Shown one piece after another: positions 30,024 to 41,811 of a stretch of 64,000 nucleotides of DNA (within the stretch, counting starts at the first letter, position 1; each line of letters starts with the position of its first letter). Made by a program: the position numbers and the translations under genes. Under the pieces are notes generated by a model. It was not told the DNA's origin and made no database searches. It was given only the letters and a program-made list of their open reading frames with translations. The stretch is from Diphasiastrum complanatum (taxonomy: Eukaryota > Streptophyta > Lycopodiopsida > Lycopodiales > Lycopodiaceae), in assembly GCA_029204225.1 (NCBI GenBank), contig CM055111.1, forward strand, positions 19,969,003 through 20,033,002. Direction: 5' to 3'.

Positions 30024-31500
30024 ACCAGAAATCCCTGCTCGGCTTTCTCATCAAGCTTCTTTCGAAGCTTATTAGGAATATGTGCATAAGCTGCATAGCC
30101 AAAGATTCTGATGTGAGACAGGTTGGGCTTTCTACCCCACCATAGCTCATCTCGTGTCGTGTGAGAGACACTAGGCTTGTTTGTCCTGTTCTGGATGTAT
30201 GCGGTTGTAGCAACTGCTTCAGCCCACCCTTGCAGCCTTCGAGTGAACCAATACCATTCACTTGATGTTTAGATCCATCTCCAAGAACTATGAGTCTTGA
30301 AGGATCTACACTTCTAAAATCAGACATGATTCGTCTTGATGTCATGAAGTGTGAGGTGGCTCCTGAATCTAGGATCACCTCATGTGTGTCAGATGTTGAC
30401 GCTGCACACACTTCTTCATAGATATAGGCGATCGAACTGTTTTTGTTCGGTCTTTCTTCGCCCATTTTCGATCTCTCGAGCTCCTCGACATAGGATGAAC
30501 TGTTGTTATTCTCATGTTTGTTTTGCGCTGATTTGTTTCTCGGGTTCTTTTGGCAATCCGTGGCTGCATGACCCTGATTGTGGCAGTGGACACACTCAAT
30601 TTTTGGATTGAGCCATCATGTATCAACTATGTGCCCGTCTCTTCTGCATCTCACACAAGTCTTCTTTTCTCCACCTTGCTGCTTCGACTTCCCTTTGCTC
30701 TTCCAGTTGCCTTTGCTGGTCCTCTTTGCTTGCTGATCACGATTCTGCTTCTGATTTGACTCCGTCTTAGGCATAAATTGTTTCTTGGATTTTTCTTTGT
30801 TGCCGTAGAGGGCCTAGTCAGAACCATCTTTGTGATCAAGATGTTCTCTTGACAATCTCCTTTTCGAGGTTCATGGTAGGATCTTTTTCGAGCAGGGTCC
30901 TTGTTGTCTAGAATGATCTGGATAAGGCTCTCAACAGGTAAGTGAGCTGCTTCTCAGCTGACACTGCATTCTCTGCTCCAGAGTTATGTAGTGATAGAAA
31001 CAGATCCTTCATCTTCCTTACGAAATAAGTGAGGTCTTTTCCATCCCACTATAGATTTGTCAACTGATCTTCCAGCATCATGATTTGACTTCTTGATTTC
31101 GTTTTGAAATTTTGTGAGTAGTGCATCTCACATCTCCTTAGCTTTGGAGAGTGTAGCCAGGTCAAGTGTGAGACTATCTTTGATGGATGAATTTAGCAAG
31201 GCTACTGCCTTGTCATTTTTCTCCCTCCACTCACGTAGCTCTTTGTCTGATGTTGTAGGCATCTCTTCTCTGCCATCCACCTAGGGGAATAAACCTTCGC
31301 CCTTGAGTATCAGTGAAGTTTTAACTTTTCAAGCTAGAAAGTTAGATCCTGAAGAATCAAGAATTGTACAGATCTTGTTCTGTATGCTGCTGATTGAAGC
31401 CATTGCTTCTGAAGTCTGTTCTGTTGTTGATGGTTGTTCGTTTAAATGCTTGGCCTCCTGGATCTTGATCGCTTCTTGGCTATGTCAGATTATGAAAATA
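30024..31500 (-). pseudogene. Internally deleted copia gag-protease (family A)
   Basis: Runs leftward from its primer site at 31506. Gag is broken into pieces between 30640 and 31490. Zinc-knuckle residues and RNKSAQNKHENNNSSSYVEE-like text lie near 30480-30600. The frame ending at 29992 holds the protease site VILDSGATSHFMTSRR and VLGDGSKHQVNGIGS, then jumps directly to residues normally at the integrase end (in a shifted frame YIQNRTSLV and NLSHIRIFGYAAYAHIPNKL). Compared with the plus-strand element at 34.7-37.6 kb, the segment equal to about 34915-35730 is missing. The left end abuts the macrosatellite at 30024. A non-autonomous deletion derivative. Confidence 0.8.
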
Positions 31501-31505
31501 GAGAG

Positions 31506-31517
31506 GCTCTGATACCA
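31506..31517 (-). promoter_or_regulatory. Primer-binding site, tRNA-iMet type
   Basis: Minus strand TGGTATCAGAGC, separated by one base from the LTR at 31519. Same arrangement, including the one-base gap, as at 45421. Confidence 0.9.
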
Positions 31518-31518
31518 C

Positions 31519-31934
31519 TGATGGAAGAGATTTAATGAGTCGCAAATGATTCAATGCGATTCGGATGGAGTTCAGATGCGATTGCTGGTCACTGCCAACT
31601 GAATCACTCCTACAGTCCTCCATAATGTAGTCAGACACTGTTGATCTACGTTTATAAATTAATGTAGCATTCAACAAAGTTTCAACCAAGGTGCGGAATT
31701 AAATGAATGAGAGAATCAGACATATGAATAACAGTAGATACATTTGCATGTGCACAATGGCTACAAGATCATCTATTGATTTTTCTCTGATTCTTCAAGC
31801 CCAGTCGTTTTGTGTAAATTAGAAAATTACAAGAGTGGCGGATTAGCCACGATTTAGAGTGTATCTGCTGACGTCATGCCATCAGATCAGACATCTATAC
31901 TTCTGGGTACTTGTGTGACCTTGCTGGTCCTTCA
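31519..31934 (-). repeat. 5' LTR of copia family A (416 bp)
   Basis: Plus strand starts TGATGGAAGAG beside the primer site and ends GGTCCTTCA, giving TG...CA ends. Its inner part matches the LTR pieces at 45170-45420 and 57360-57594 (GCACCTTGGTTGAAAC, TAAACGTAGATCA). The outer boundary is inferred from the terminal CA only. Confidence 0.65.
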
Positions 31935-32249
31935 TGGAGCGTGAGGGCAGAAAAGGTTTCGCGACGTTTTTTCGTGTCGCGCCATTGGTTTCGTCTCCGT
32001 CATCTGACTTTCTCATGCTGGACCGCAAAAGATTCTCGTGCGTGAATCTTTTGTGCTTCGTGTCTCTTGACTTTTGTGTTCGCGAACATTTTCTCAGGAA
32101 GAGGGTTGAAAGCTAGCAAAGCTTTGTAAATAGAAACATTTTGTTTCTTGACCATATTTATAGGAAATTGCTCAAACATGAGATAAAACAAGTAAAGTAA
32201 ACTTGAACAACACTTTGTTGTTGTTCCTTTGACCTTACTTGAGTCTTTA

Positions 32250-32605
32250 AACACCTACAAAAACATATTTAAGTTATCTTTTTCACTTGGCTTCCCTTTG
32301 ATGCTCTTGACTAGCTCCGAATTGCCACCTTTTGTTTTGTGTTATTGAAGCCCTTCAAGATCAACCTCTTGATCTTGCTCTTGACAATATAAGTCCTTGA
32401 CGAAGACCTCTTTTCCAGATCCATTATTTGCTTCCATTCCATGAAAGCCACCATCCACTTGCATAGCCTCATCTACACAAGAAGATGAACCAAAGCATGT
32501 GAGTAAATGTAAGGATTTCCTAGTGAAGATCTGACTAGATCCTGTTGCATGCAACCAAAAGGACACCTGTGGAGAAAAACCACCCAACCAACAGGAAATG
32601 TTATC
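32250..32605 (-). pseudogene. Copia fragment (family X)
   Basis: Minus strand reads LTCFGSSSCVDEAMQVDGGF followed by HGMEANNGSGKEVF, the copia stretch just before reverse transcriptase. The right part is nearly identical to 3170-3330. The left part (32270-32400) matches 8570-8660 on the opposite strand (GATCAAGAGGTTGATCTTG, GGCAATTC). It links the three family X pieces as one element type. Truncated on both sides. Confidence 0.65.
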
Positions 32606-32699
32606 ATCAGTTTACTGTTCTTCAGAGAAATTCCTAGTTTTTAATAGTCCTACCGAAGTAGTTGAAAGATCATTGCAAATGTCTTGCGAGAGACCAATT

Positions 32700-33370
32700 G
32701 CCACCTACAATGGTTGATCAGCCAAACAAAGACCTAAGAAGCAGGTGAAGCAGCTAGAAGAACTAAAGAGGAAGATCCAAAGCTGAGGAGGAAAGTACAA
32801 AAACTTAAGCAACAGATGAGTCAGATCAATTTTGATGAAAAGAAACTCTTTGGAGCAATGATAGTTGAATCCCCTCCTTCGAAGCCCAAAGAGATCCAAA
32901 AGTAATGGATCAAAAAAAAGAGCTGCAGAAAAGAAAGATGAAGACAACCGTGAACCTGCAAAATAAAGCAAGCTCCTCACCCAACAAGTGGTGGTCAAAG
33001 CTCGACATTCCAAGAGTCCAAGGCTGCAACTGTAGAACTATTAGTTCCTTCATCCTTTCACCAAGCCTTCATCATGTTTTCTTACCGTTATCAAACCGTC
33101 CATCCAAATATGTTCCTACCACCAATTTTTTATGAGTCCATCCCCTTGAGACTGATAATCAAAGTTTGTGCAACCTGTAGATCGAAGGTTTTCCTTGAGA
33201 CTGAAACTTCAATTGAGAGAAGAACCACAAAAACACCCAGAAGTGAATGGAGGATACAGACCTCCCAAAAGATAGAATCTGCCATGAAACCAAAGATGAA
33301 ATCGTCAATGGCAGATACAAGTAACAAAACAAAGAGACACATGGAAAGCACTCGAGCATGCAAGTTGTGA
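32700..33370 (+). pseudogene. Possible retroelement gag-like region, broken
   Basis: Plus-strand frames give KKQVKQLEELKRKIQKLRRK and KVQKLKQQMSQINFDEKKLF, a Lys-rich coiled coil, followed by SKPKEIQK and Lys/Arg-rich text with many stops. No zinc knuckle or enzyme motif. I cannot assign a family; coiled-coil gag is a guess based on surroundings. Confidence 0.3.
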
Positions 33371-33479
33371 AGTTGCTGAGAGCTCTCCACTTTGAGAATG
33401 TCAACCACCTATAGCAATAAGCCATTCTAATCCAATTGCGACAATTTGTGAAAAACATTTTTGTGATAAAGACTAGCAA

Positions 33480-33760
33480 CAATAAGCACTTGGTTTTGTG
33501 TAGGCGAACGAGGATCTACGCTTTTCCAAGTGACGATCGAAGATGCCAATGCAAAGCGGAGCGACATCGTCCAATATGAGTTGCAGTGGGTCCTACAACA
33601 CATTAGGGGTGGGATGATGTTGGCTGCTTATGACGAATCCCCAAGATACTTGGACAGAGTAGCTCAAGAGCACCTCTCACCTTAGACCGAGGAGGTCTCT
33701 GAGAAGACGAGACTAATGAAGACTGAGAGCCGAGGAATACTAGTTAGTAATGACAAGTAA
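33480..33760 (+). pseudogene. Unidentified broken coding remnant
   Basis: Plus strand reads DANAKRSDIVQYELQWVLQH, IRGGMMLAAYDESPRYLDR, VAQEHLSP and then a stop. Continuous but short; no motif recognised. It precedes an LTR-like stretch, so it may be the last part of a retroelement. Confidence 0.3.
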
Positions 33761-33807
33761 GAACTGTGTAAGCCTCATGGTGAATCCTGGAAGATGGAAT
33801 GACCATG

Positions 33808-34620
33808 TAGGGACTAGTATTTCTAGGCAAATGTATTAAATGCAAGTAGACCCCTCTTAAAGAAAGTAGAGTGAGCCACCTTTTGATGGTGATCTCTAGT
33901 GGAGAGCATTATTCCACTTGTAAATTGTGAAATGTGGAAATTCCACTAGGATGCCACCTAAGGAGCTCTGTTGCTTATTTAAGAAACTCCCTTTTTGTGA
34001 AGAGAAGCTTTTTGTGAATTGTATCAACTCCATACTGAAATGAGAAGAGCCTTCATGAGTTTGGTGCATCTATTGAGCTCCTTGATCATGCTTGTTTCTT
34101 GAGTGATGCATTTATGATATTGCCCTTCCCTCCTTTTGTGTGTGTTGTGGACTATAGAGTGGATTAGATTTGCTGCTTTCCTAGAGTGGATTAGTTTCTT
34201 TTCTTGTTTGTGGATTAATGTAGGAACCAGCATTCAGGTAAACTAAATAGGCTGGATTTGTGGTGTAGTTCTTGCATATGTCTTTACAATCTAGTTCTTG
34301 ATGTTCTTGGGATGTTCAAGAATCAAAAGACTGGTTGGTTTCTTGATTCTTGGACTTATAAAATGCTATAGATTAGTTCTTGTTTTTTGTTTTGTCAATT
34401 TATGCAAGTAAAGTAGTGTAGGATCTGATTCAGTTCATTTTCAGAGTAGGTAGCTGTAGAATCTACAGAATGTTCATTTGGGTTGTATGTTGATCTGTGA
34501 ATGAACGTTCTTGGCTTGCATCCATGTATGAATGTAAGTGCGTTCAAGAGAGACGACCCTGAGTTGTCCTCTGACATGCAGGACAAAATATACTACAATG
34601 AGAATCTATTTCCTTTTGCC
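33808..34620 (+). repeat. Possible LTR or LTR fragment
   Basis: Starts near TGTAGGGACTAGTATTTC and contains a TATA-like TTATTTAAG near 33984 followed by repeated TTTTTGTGAA. The lack of coding signal and the following copia element fit an LTR, but no second copy is present and the ends are not defined. Confidence 0.35.
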
Positions 34621-34734
34621 TAATCTGGGTCTTTAAACAAGAAAGATAATCTCAAGAAGAACCCACCGTCTCTGCTGATAGGCAGAAGTAAGAAAGAATT
34701 AATTTCAAAAAATCAACAGATCCTCTGGATCAGG

Positions 34735-37606
34735 GGATCTGTCAACAGAAGACGTGTGTGCAACATCAACATCTGACACACATGAGGTGATCCTAGATTC
34801 AGGAGCCACCTCACACTTCGTGACATGAATCATGTATGATTTCAAAAGTGTAGATCCCTCATGATTCATAGTTCTTGGAGATGGATCTAGACTTCAAGTG
34901 AACGGTATTGGTTCACTATGGCTCAACACAAATGGCAGAGACAGACGACTTGAAGGCATTCTGTTCGTGCCTACTCTGCAACAAGACTTGCTCTATGTAG
35001 CAAGAATAGCAGATGCAGGGATGCGTGTGACGTTTTCTGATGAAGCATGCAACGTGATTGATGCCAGTACCAGTACTCTCATCGCTCAAGGCAGAAGGAA
35101 AGGGAACCTATATCATCTGAAAGTATGCCTACCTGTAGATCAGGTGCATCAGACTCATGACGACTCGCCAGACGCTTTGTGGCACAGAAGACTCTGCCAC
35201 ATGAACTCAATGGCACTTTAGCAAGCAAGCCATCATGGAGCAATAATAGGGGTCAGCATCTCGAATGCAACCAGTTCAACCACATGTGATGCATGCTTGA
35301 AGGGCAAGATGTCACGCACACCATTCATCAAAGACTCCTACAGAACAACAAAGATTATGGAGCTAGTACACTCTAACATCTGCGGATCATTCAGAGTGGT
35401 CTCAGTAGGAGATTCAAAGTATTACATAACCTCCATTGATGATTATAGCAAATTTTTCAGAGTGTATTTCATTCAGAATAAATTTGAAACACTTGATAAA
35501 TTCATAGAATATGTGAATTCGACAAAAAGATGCACAGACAGCAAAGTAAAGCAGATCAGAATAGATGGAGGTGGCGAATACATCTCCAATCGCTTCACTA
35601 TCTTTTGTAATGATTGTGGCATCATTCACAAAAGAACTGCAGCCTACACACCGCAGTTGTTGTTGAACGAAAGAACAAGATCCTAATGGAAGCAGCCAGA
35701 TGCATGATGGCCTACTCGAAAGCTCCAAGGGCACTATGGGCTGAAGTAGTAGCTATAGCCGCATACTCCAGAACAGAACATGCAAGTCTGGTGTTCATCA
35801 CACGACAACCTGTCTCAGGTCAGAATCTTTGGCTATGCAGCTTATGCACATATTCCTGATAAGCTTTGAAAGAAGCTTGACGAGAAAGCTGAGTAGGGAT
35901 TCCAGGTAGGTTATGACAACAACTCATCATACTGCAGAGTCTACATGTCAGACACAAACACTATGAAAATAGTGAGAGATGTCAGATTTGATAAGAGCTA
36001 GACAATGGCCAATGACGATCCTGTCAGCTACGAAGTTATGGAGAGACAGTACTATGACCTGCCACCAACGGTAGAGGGAGCAAGGGACGAACATGAAAAC
36101 GAAGATTTTCGAGTCGTCTCCCATTCGAGCGACGAATCTGATGAAGAAAGATTCGAGAGACAACCTAATGCCGCAGTTCTTGTAAACCAAGATGGTTCCG
36201 GACCGAGCAGAGCATACAAGGGAAAAGACATAGCTGTTTTAGGAGGATCTCCCAGAAGGTCGACAAGACCACGAAGAGCGCCAGCAAGAAATGTGCCAGG
36301 CAACTCAGCTTCCACATCAGAAGAGTTCTGCGGGTTCAGTGACGAACCATAGACTTTCAAGGAGGTGATTGAAGGTCTAGAAAAGGACAGATGAATCCAA
36401 TCCATGAACGAAGAGATGGAGTCCATGAGGAAGAACCAGGTATGGACGCTGAAGCCATTACCACATAAGCGCAAGATTGCCAAATGCAAATGGGTCTTCA
36501 AGCTCAAATATGGACTAGACGGGTGTAACGAAATACAAGACAAGACTGGTAGCGAAATATGGTATTGACTACTCTGAAACCTTCTCTCCTGTCGTCAAAC
36601 ATTCATCCTTATGTCTGTTATTTGCATATGCAGCAGCTTATGACCTCAGGATCCACATTGTGGATGATAAGACAGTCTTCTTGCATGGTGAATTAGACGA
36701 AGAGGTCTACATGGATCAACCCCCAGGAGATGTCTTGAATTCACTTCCTGACTATGCATGCAGAATGCATAGAAGCATCTACGGTCTGAAACAATGAGTC
36801 CGACAATGGTACAAGAAGAAAGATCAAGCCCTGAAATCATTAGGATTCAAGCCTCTGTTGGCTGATTCCAATGTATATGTCAGAGTTATAGATGGGCAGA
36901 TCATCATTGTGGTTGTGTATGTGGATAACACTCTGATACTTTGCAGGAGTGAGCAGCTAATTGCTGATCTCAAAACATTTCAAGATCGTGGATCTGGGAG
37001 AAGCAAGGTGTTACCTAGGCTTGCAAATTGAAAGGGACTATGAGGGAAGTAAGTTATACCTTCACCAGTCCAGATACACCCAGAAGATCCTAGAAGACTT
37101 TGGGATGCTGAACTGCCAAGGAGCGAATACTCCAATGCTCGCAGGGACAGTGCTGATAAACGATGATTGTCCGAAGACTGAGGAAGAGAGAAAACAGATG
37201 CAGCTCACACCTTACAAGAAGCTGATAGGTTCGCTGATGTACCTTGCAGACAACACACGTCCTGACATCTCTTATGCAGTGTTCAGGATGAGCCAATTCT
37301 GCACGAATCCAAGCTTGACACATTGGAATATTGCAAAACGAATTTTGCAATATCTTCAATTGACGAGGGAGTATGCAATCTCAGGGGGATGCATCGTCTC
37401 ATCAGGAGCAGTAGTTCTCTGGGTTAGCAAGAAGCAGACCGTTGTGGCCCAATCATCCTGCGAAGCAGAGTACATTGCAGCAGCAAAGATGGCCAACGAG
37501 ATAATTTGGCTAAGGCAGTTCCTGGACGAATTGGACGAAACAAGGAACGAGCCTCTGGTCTTGCAGATGGATAACACCTCTACAATACATCTGACGAAAG
37601 AATATG
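34735..37606 (+). pseudogene. Copia pol (family A), protease to RNase H, multiply broken
   Basis: Lacks gag. In order: protease VILDSGATSHFVT (about 34790), GAG-pre-integrase LYHLKVCLPVDQ and LWHRRLCHMNS (35110-35215), integrase with LVHSNICGSFRVVS, IDDYSKFFRVYFI and IRIDGGGEYISNR, then VVERKNKILMEAARCMM in another frame. Reverse transcriptase follows: IHIVDDKTVFLHGELDEEVY (36650) and VVVYVDNTLI (36910), where the YVDD box has become YVDN. RNase H includes SKKQTVVAQSSCEAEYIAAA and LQMDNTSTIHLTK. At least six stops or shifts. Integrase first Asp is Asn (HSNI) and RT is mutated, so it is inactive. At 37607 it changes to the 3' part of another copia family. Confidence 0.88.
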
Positions 37607-38290
37607 GAGGAATCATTGTATTTACATTCTATTTGGTTCTTCATATTCTAGTTACATCTTGATGTGTAAAATTGATGTAAGAAATAGTGAAGCATCCAAT
37701 GTGGATACTATTTTCTATATCAATTATGAAGGCTATTATAAAACCATAGAAAGAAGGTCTATACTTGGAATGGATATCATTCTATCAAAGTTGTGTGGTA
37801 GAACTAGTTAAAGAGAGAGTGTGAAAAATTGTCAACTAGTTTAAGATTTTTCATGTTGAGTTTATTTGGCAAATTTGAGGCCAATATGTATTTTAATCTT
37901 AGAGCTATATAGACTTTATAAAGTTAATAAGGGCTAAGAATAGTGTATTTATAATTTTTGGCAACTTAGGCAAGTTGATAAGGTCGAATTTGGACCTACT
38001 CTAATTGGTTAGTATAGATGCATTGAATCTAGTCATGTTAGATTTAGGGTTTGGAACAGATCTAGAACCTTCCATAAGTTGATAAGCTTGAGTAAGAGCA
38101 TCCAAATAGGACAAAAGGCTATTATAAATAGGCTACAAGCGTGGGAGCATTTCATCTCTCTCATTCTTCTCTCATTCATTCTTATGGAATATTTCTTTGG
38201 GGTTCTACATCCATGTTTGCATTTTGGTGATGATATAATAATGGATTATTGTGTATAAAATGCTATTTTTCTTATATGTATGAGGTCCCA
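37607..38290 (+). repeat. Copia 3' untranslated part and LTR from a different family
   Basis: From ATGGAGGAATCATTG onward it matches 9294-9537 (TGTAAAATTGATGTAAGAAA, AGTGAAGCATCC). A polypurine tract (AAAGAGAGAG) leads to TGTGAAAAATTGTCAACTAG at 37820, the LTR start seen at 9538 and 61714. The LTR end was not found; it fades near 38290. The join inside RNase H makes this a chimeric element. Confidence 0.7.
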
Positions 38291-39536
38291 CGTGTGAGTA
38301 CTGTTGTTGTACGACTGTTGCACAGACTGGAACAAGAAATCAACTTACATAAGTGATTTTTACAATAAATCAACTTCTTGTTGAGTTTACGTCTTTTACA
38401 TGTAGTAGATGCAATATTTCTACATTGTAAAAATCTTGATTTCTCAAAAAAAATATGTATGCAATTCATGTTCGCCACATTGTGTGAACATAAGATAATT
38501 GTAAAATTTTGGCCACCATATTATGGAAAGTGAAAGTGGTCACCTACTTTCTTGACATATGATAAAATCTTTATGAAACTTGAAAATGACCTCACATGAG
38601 AGGAAATATTTGTTTAGCGGCAAAAAATTTGGGACGCAGGATTTTGAAGGCAAATTTTTTTAAAAACCGATAAACAAATTGAAGGGAAATCTAATTTAAA
38701 AATTTTAGCCATGAATAAAGGATTTCATCATTATCCTTTAAATTTTATGCTTGAGAAAGATCCTTTTATTTTACACTTAGTAAGATCACTCTTTAGTTAC
38801 AACTTCACTTGACAAACTCACCATAATTTTATGACGAAATTATGTTGCTAAAATGAACTTTTTTTTTTGCATACATATTAAGCAACTAGTTACAACATAT
38901 ACAACTTGGCAATGCCATTTACAAAGCTAGCCTCCTTAGATGTTACTACATAGCATAGTGGTCGGGATTCAAGACTTCACCTTTTTGGTGGCAATCAACA
39001 ACTCTACCCAGTACACTCCACTGTGATGGGCAAATCCTTTTTTAGTACCTAAACGATAAACTAGGCTTAAATAACTCCAATTTCAAAATCTTGGATGCCA
39101 CATGTAGTAGAAGCTCCTAGAAGCAACGGGTTTTTGTGTGTGAGGCTTCTTCCAATTCTTTTTGATAGACTCTCTAAATCAATACGAATCTTCTCGGACT
39201 CCTCTTTTTTGGCTGCAAAGTTCAAACGTGCTCAATTCAAGATGGCCACGACGCTAAGACCTCGGGCTCCAGCCTCCGACGCGGACCGACCTCTCACATA
39301 AGAAATATTTAGGCATCCCTAATTTCCTTTCATGAGTCCAAGTGAGAGGACTACTGTCTAAGCACCAACGCCACGCAGCTGCCTCACGGACGGTGGTATT
39401 CAGTCATTCGCTATTCCTATTCTCGAATCTCCACCGGCTATTCTCGCCCTTGTTCAGAATTGCACGACTGGGCCCTGCAGCAATGCCTGCCATCAGTTTT
39501 TTCGCCCTTTTTGTGGAAGAATATTTCGGATCCCAT
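38291..39536. other. No gene recognised
   Basis: AT-rich with A/T runs (for example AAAATTTTTTTTTTGC-like near 38865). Two short frames (39095-39301 and 39342-39545, plus strand) have no recognisable motif; the region is directly upstream of the transporter gene and may hold its distal promoter. Confidence 0.4.
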
Positions 39537-39562
39537 GAACCCTAAACCCTAAACCCTAAACC
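39537..39562 (+). repeat. Interstitial telomere-type repeat (CCCTAAA)3
   Basis: AACCCTAAACCCTAAACCC followed by TAAACC: three and a half plant telomere units on the plus strand. Could be a telo-box near a promoter or a repair scar; too short to be a telomere. Confidence 0.85.
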
Positions 39563-40234
39563 GTGAAACATAGTCAGAGCCGACTCTGAACTCTGGACTT
39601 TTGTGCTACGTGCAACAAGCTTCTTGCTTGATCGAGAATATAATAAGATCAGACATACATGTATAGTTATTGCTGGATCGATCTTCAAACCTGTATAAGT
39701 GTAGATTGTCGCAGGACATTGTGAATGCTTTCATACAGTACATACAAAGCTTAGATATTTTGCATGACTTCTTGTTTCAATAGATCAAGTCATCGCTTGA
39801 TAATTGACTAAATATCAGACATTTTATCACTGGCAGATAAAAAAAACAACTAGCTCATCAAAGGTTGATCTCCAAAATACATCCAACTGACTGTACAATA
39901 AGTGAAGAACACGTAGGGCTTGTTCGTAGAGTTGTAAAGCAGATTAATTCTTTATGCGGGAAAAGTTTGAAGCACTCAATTTGGCTCTGCTGTCATATAA
40001 GCTGCACGTCGAACGAGTTTGGGTGCTTTTAAGAAATAGGGAATGTTTCTGCAATTAAATGCCGTGACTTTTGCTCCAAAACATTAATTTCGACGCACTT
40101 CAATATCTGGCACTCGACTTAAGTGTTCAGTTCGAGATCTTGCTATACAATGTCTCGTACGAATAAAAAGAATAAATAACGTTTCCTCTGATACATCAGC
40201 TTCTAGCTCTACACGTGTTCGTGATAGTTACTCT

Positions 40235-40654
40235 GTGTACAATGACAGGCCGTGTGTGGCAAACAGGAAATGTGTTGTAGCTTCTCGTCTCCACCAAGCA
40301 CAATATCCTATACTCAACTACTCTTGCCACAGATCTAATTCCCTTGCAAGATTGTCGAAGAAATTTACCTATGTCGCAGCCGATGTAGATCGCAGATGGA
40401 GTTATATGGGTTCGATAGATTGCTGCAAACGACCGCAATGTAGATGTGTATGTCTTAGATTTGACATAGAAAAACACATCTTGAAGGCAAGACAAAAGAA
40501 AGATAGTAGATACCGTGTGAAAGAGGACGATAGTAGAAGTCTGGTAAACAAGACAATTCACGATCCCGAAAACGAATGCCCATACGCAGCAGTGGACCAA
40601 GCACCTCACAATGCAAATCCCTCAAATTACATCGGCGCCATCCGTCCACAGCTA
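40235..40654 (+). CDS. EamA gene exon 1 (N-terminal)
   Basis: 140 codons, ending CCACAGCTA before the donor GTAAGT. Residues are rich in R, K, S and C (RLHQAQYPILNYSCHRSNSL, KKFTYVAADVDRRWSY), without membrane segments; plastid targeting is plausible but not proven. Confidence 0.55.
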
Positions 40655-41036
40655 GTAAGTACAAATGCATTTGAAATTTCAATCCAATTTGATCGAATGC
40701 CCAAGTCTGATTGATCTGCCTTTGATCCGTCTTCTAGCTAAAACGTTATGTACTATTTCTTCACGTGTATATTTTATGTCTTTACTCGCATGATGATTGA
40801 GTTTTTATATAAGGTTAATGAAACTCTATTGATTGATCCGTCTTTACCTAGAACGTTATGTAGTAATTTTTACCTGCATATTTCCATTTGATGCGAGGTT
40901 AATGAAAGTCTACGAGGTGTTGAATTAGTGAACAGATGATCCGACTTTTAGCAATATAACTGTTTGTTCCACTACATTATATTCATGTTTTCTTCCAAAA
41001 TTGTTCACGCTTTATAGTTGATATTGGTTGTCGCAG

Positions 41037-41438
41037 GCGTCATCTCAAAGATTGTTTGGAAACGTTCTGGAAGTAGACTCCGGCTTCCATAAACTCGCCT
41101 GGTTGAAAAGAATAAGGAAACTGGCCAAGAGTAAGCAAGTCATCGCTCTGATGCTGTTGAACCTATTAGCTGCTCTATACGGTTCGGGTATTGCTGCAAC
41201 AGAGATTGCTGATGACGCCACACCTGGCATGCCTCCAAGCTTCAGTTCTCTTTTACGATCTATATCGGCCCTGTTGGTTCATTTTTCAGCTTTGATTAGC
41301 GCCCCGAGGGATCTGGACCCTACACTTATCAGAGCAGGAGTGGAGCTAGGCTCATGGTCATTCCTATATAGCATCATCCAAACATTCGGTGCAAACGGGG
41401 ATGGTTTGAACGATGCGCCGTTGCTGTATACACTCAGC
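41037..41438 (+). CDS. EamA gene exon 2 (first membrane domain)
   Basis: Acceptor TTGTCGCAG, donor GTAAGT after CTCAGC. 134 codons in phase with exon 1. Encodes the first helices of EamA domain 1, with the A-G-x-E-L-G-x-W signature (RAGVELGSWSF). Confidence 0.75.
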
Positions 41439-41811
41439 GTAAGTGCTTCAACAAAGATGATGCTAAAAGACAATGATTACATTGACCTGAAAATATTAAG
41501 AATCTTTTCCCCGCCTTGAAACCACACTGCAATGTACAACATAAGACATATCGTAGCATTGTACGTACGTAATTTTCAATACTAGTGCGAAATGTTAAGA
41601 ACATGGATCTTGAGATACAAACTTATGGCAATGCAATATTATGAAAGTGATGAAAATGAAGTGTTTATTGTTTGATTATCTCTATCGTTATGATCTTGCG
41701 GTTTTGTCTTTTTACAAAACTCTTTCCATCATTTCATATAAGAATTCGAAGACACAAAACTTTTGTTTACATGTCTTTCCCTCCTTCAAGCTAACAATGC
41801 ATGGATAGCAG

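Larger units (their letters stand above)
26277..30024. repeat. Macrosatellite, about 3.6 copies of a ~1-kb unit
   Basis: Units start at the word GCATGAAA at 26277, 27358, 28354 and 29422, giving lengths 1081, 996 and 1068 bp; the fourth is cut at 30024 by a copia element. Each unit has in order: an AC tract, a conserved 450-bp part (CTTCATGAGAACATTATAG ... GGAGTATTCC), a CT tract, GACGTGAATGAGTCTATTATGG, three tandem 56-bp sub-repeats (TCTAATCATTCTATTTGGAT ... AGAAGCAAGTGAGAGATT), CTCATCCTATCGATCAATATT, CCATTGGCCCAAATATGATC and a second CT tract. Length differences are mainly in the microsatellites. No coding capacity beyond low-complexity frames. Confidence 0.9.

Noticed and set aside
26277-30024. 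Possible CRISPR-like or rRNA spacer array
   Set aside because: Units of about 1 kb with no unique spacers between short repeats, no rRNA sequence nearby; a satellite explains it.
40235-40714. Separate small gene ending at 40714
   Set aside because: A GT-AG intron with matching phase joins it to the EamA exon at 41037, so I treat it as exon 1; residues after 40654 are intron.
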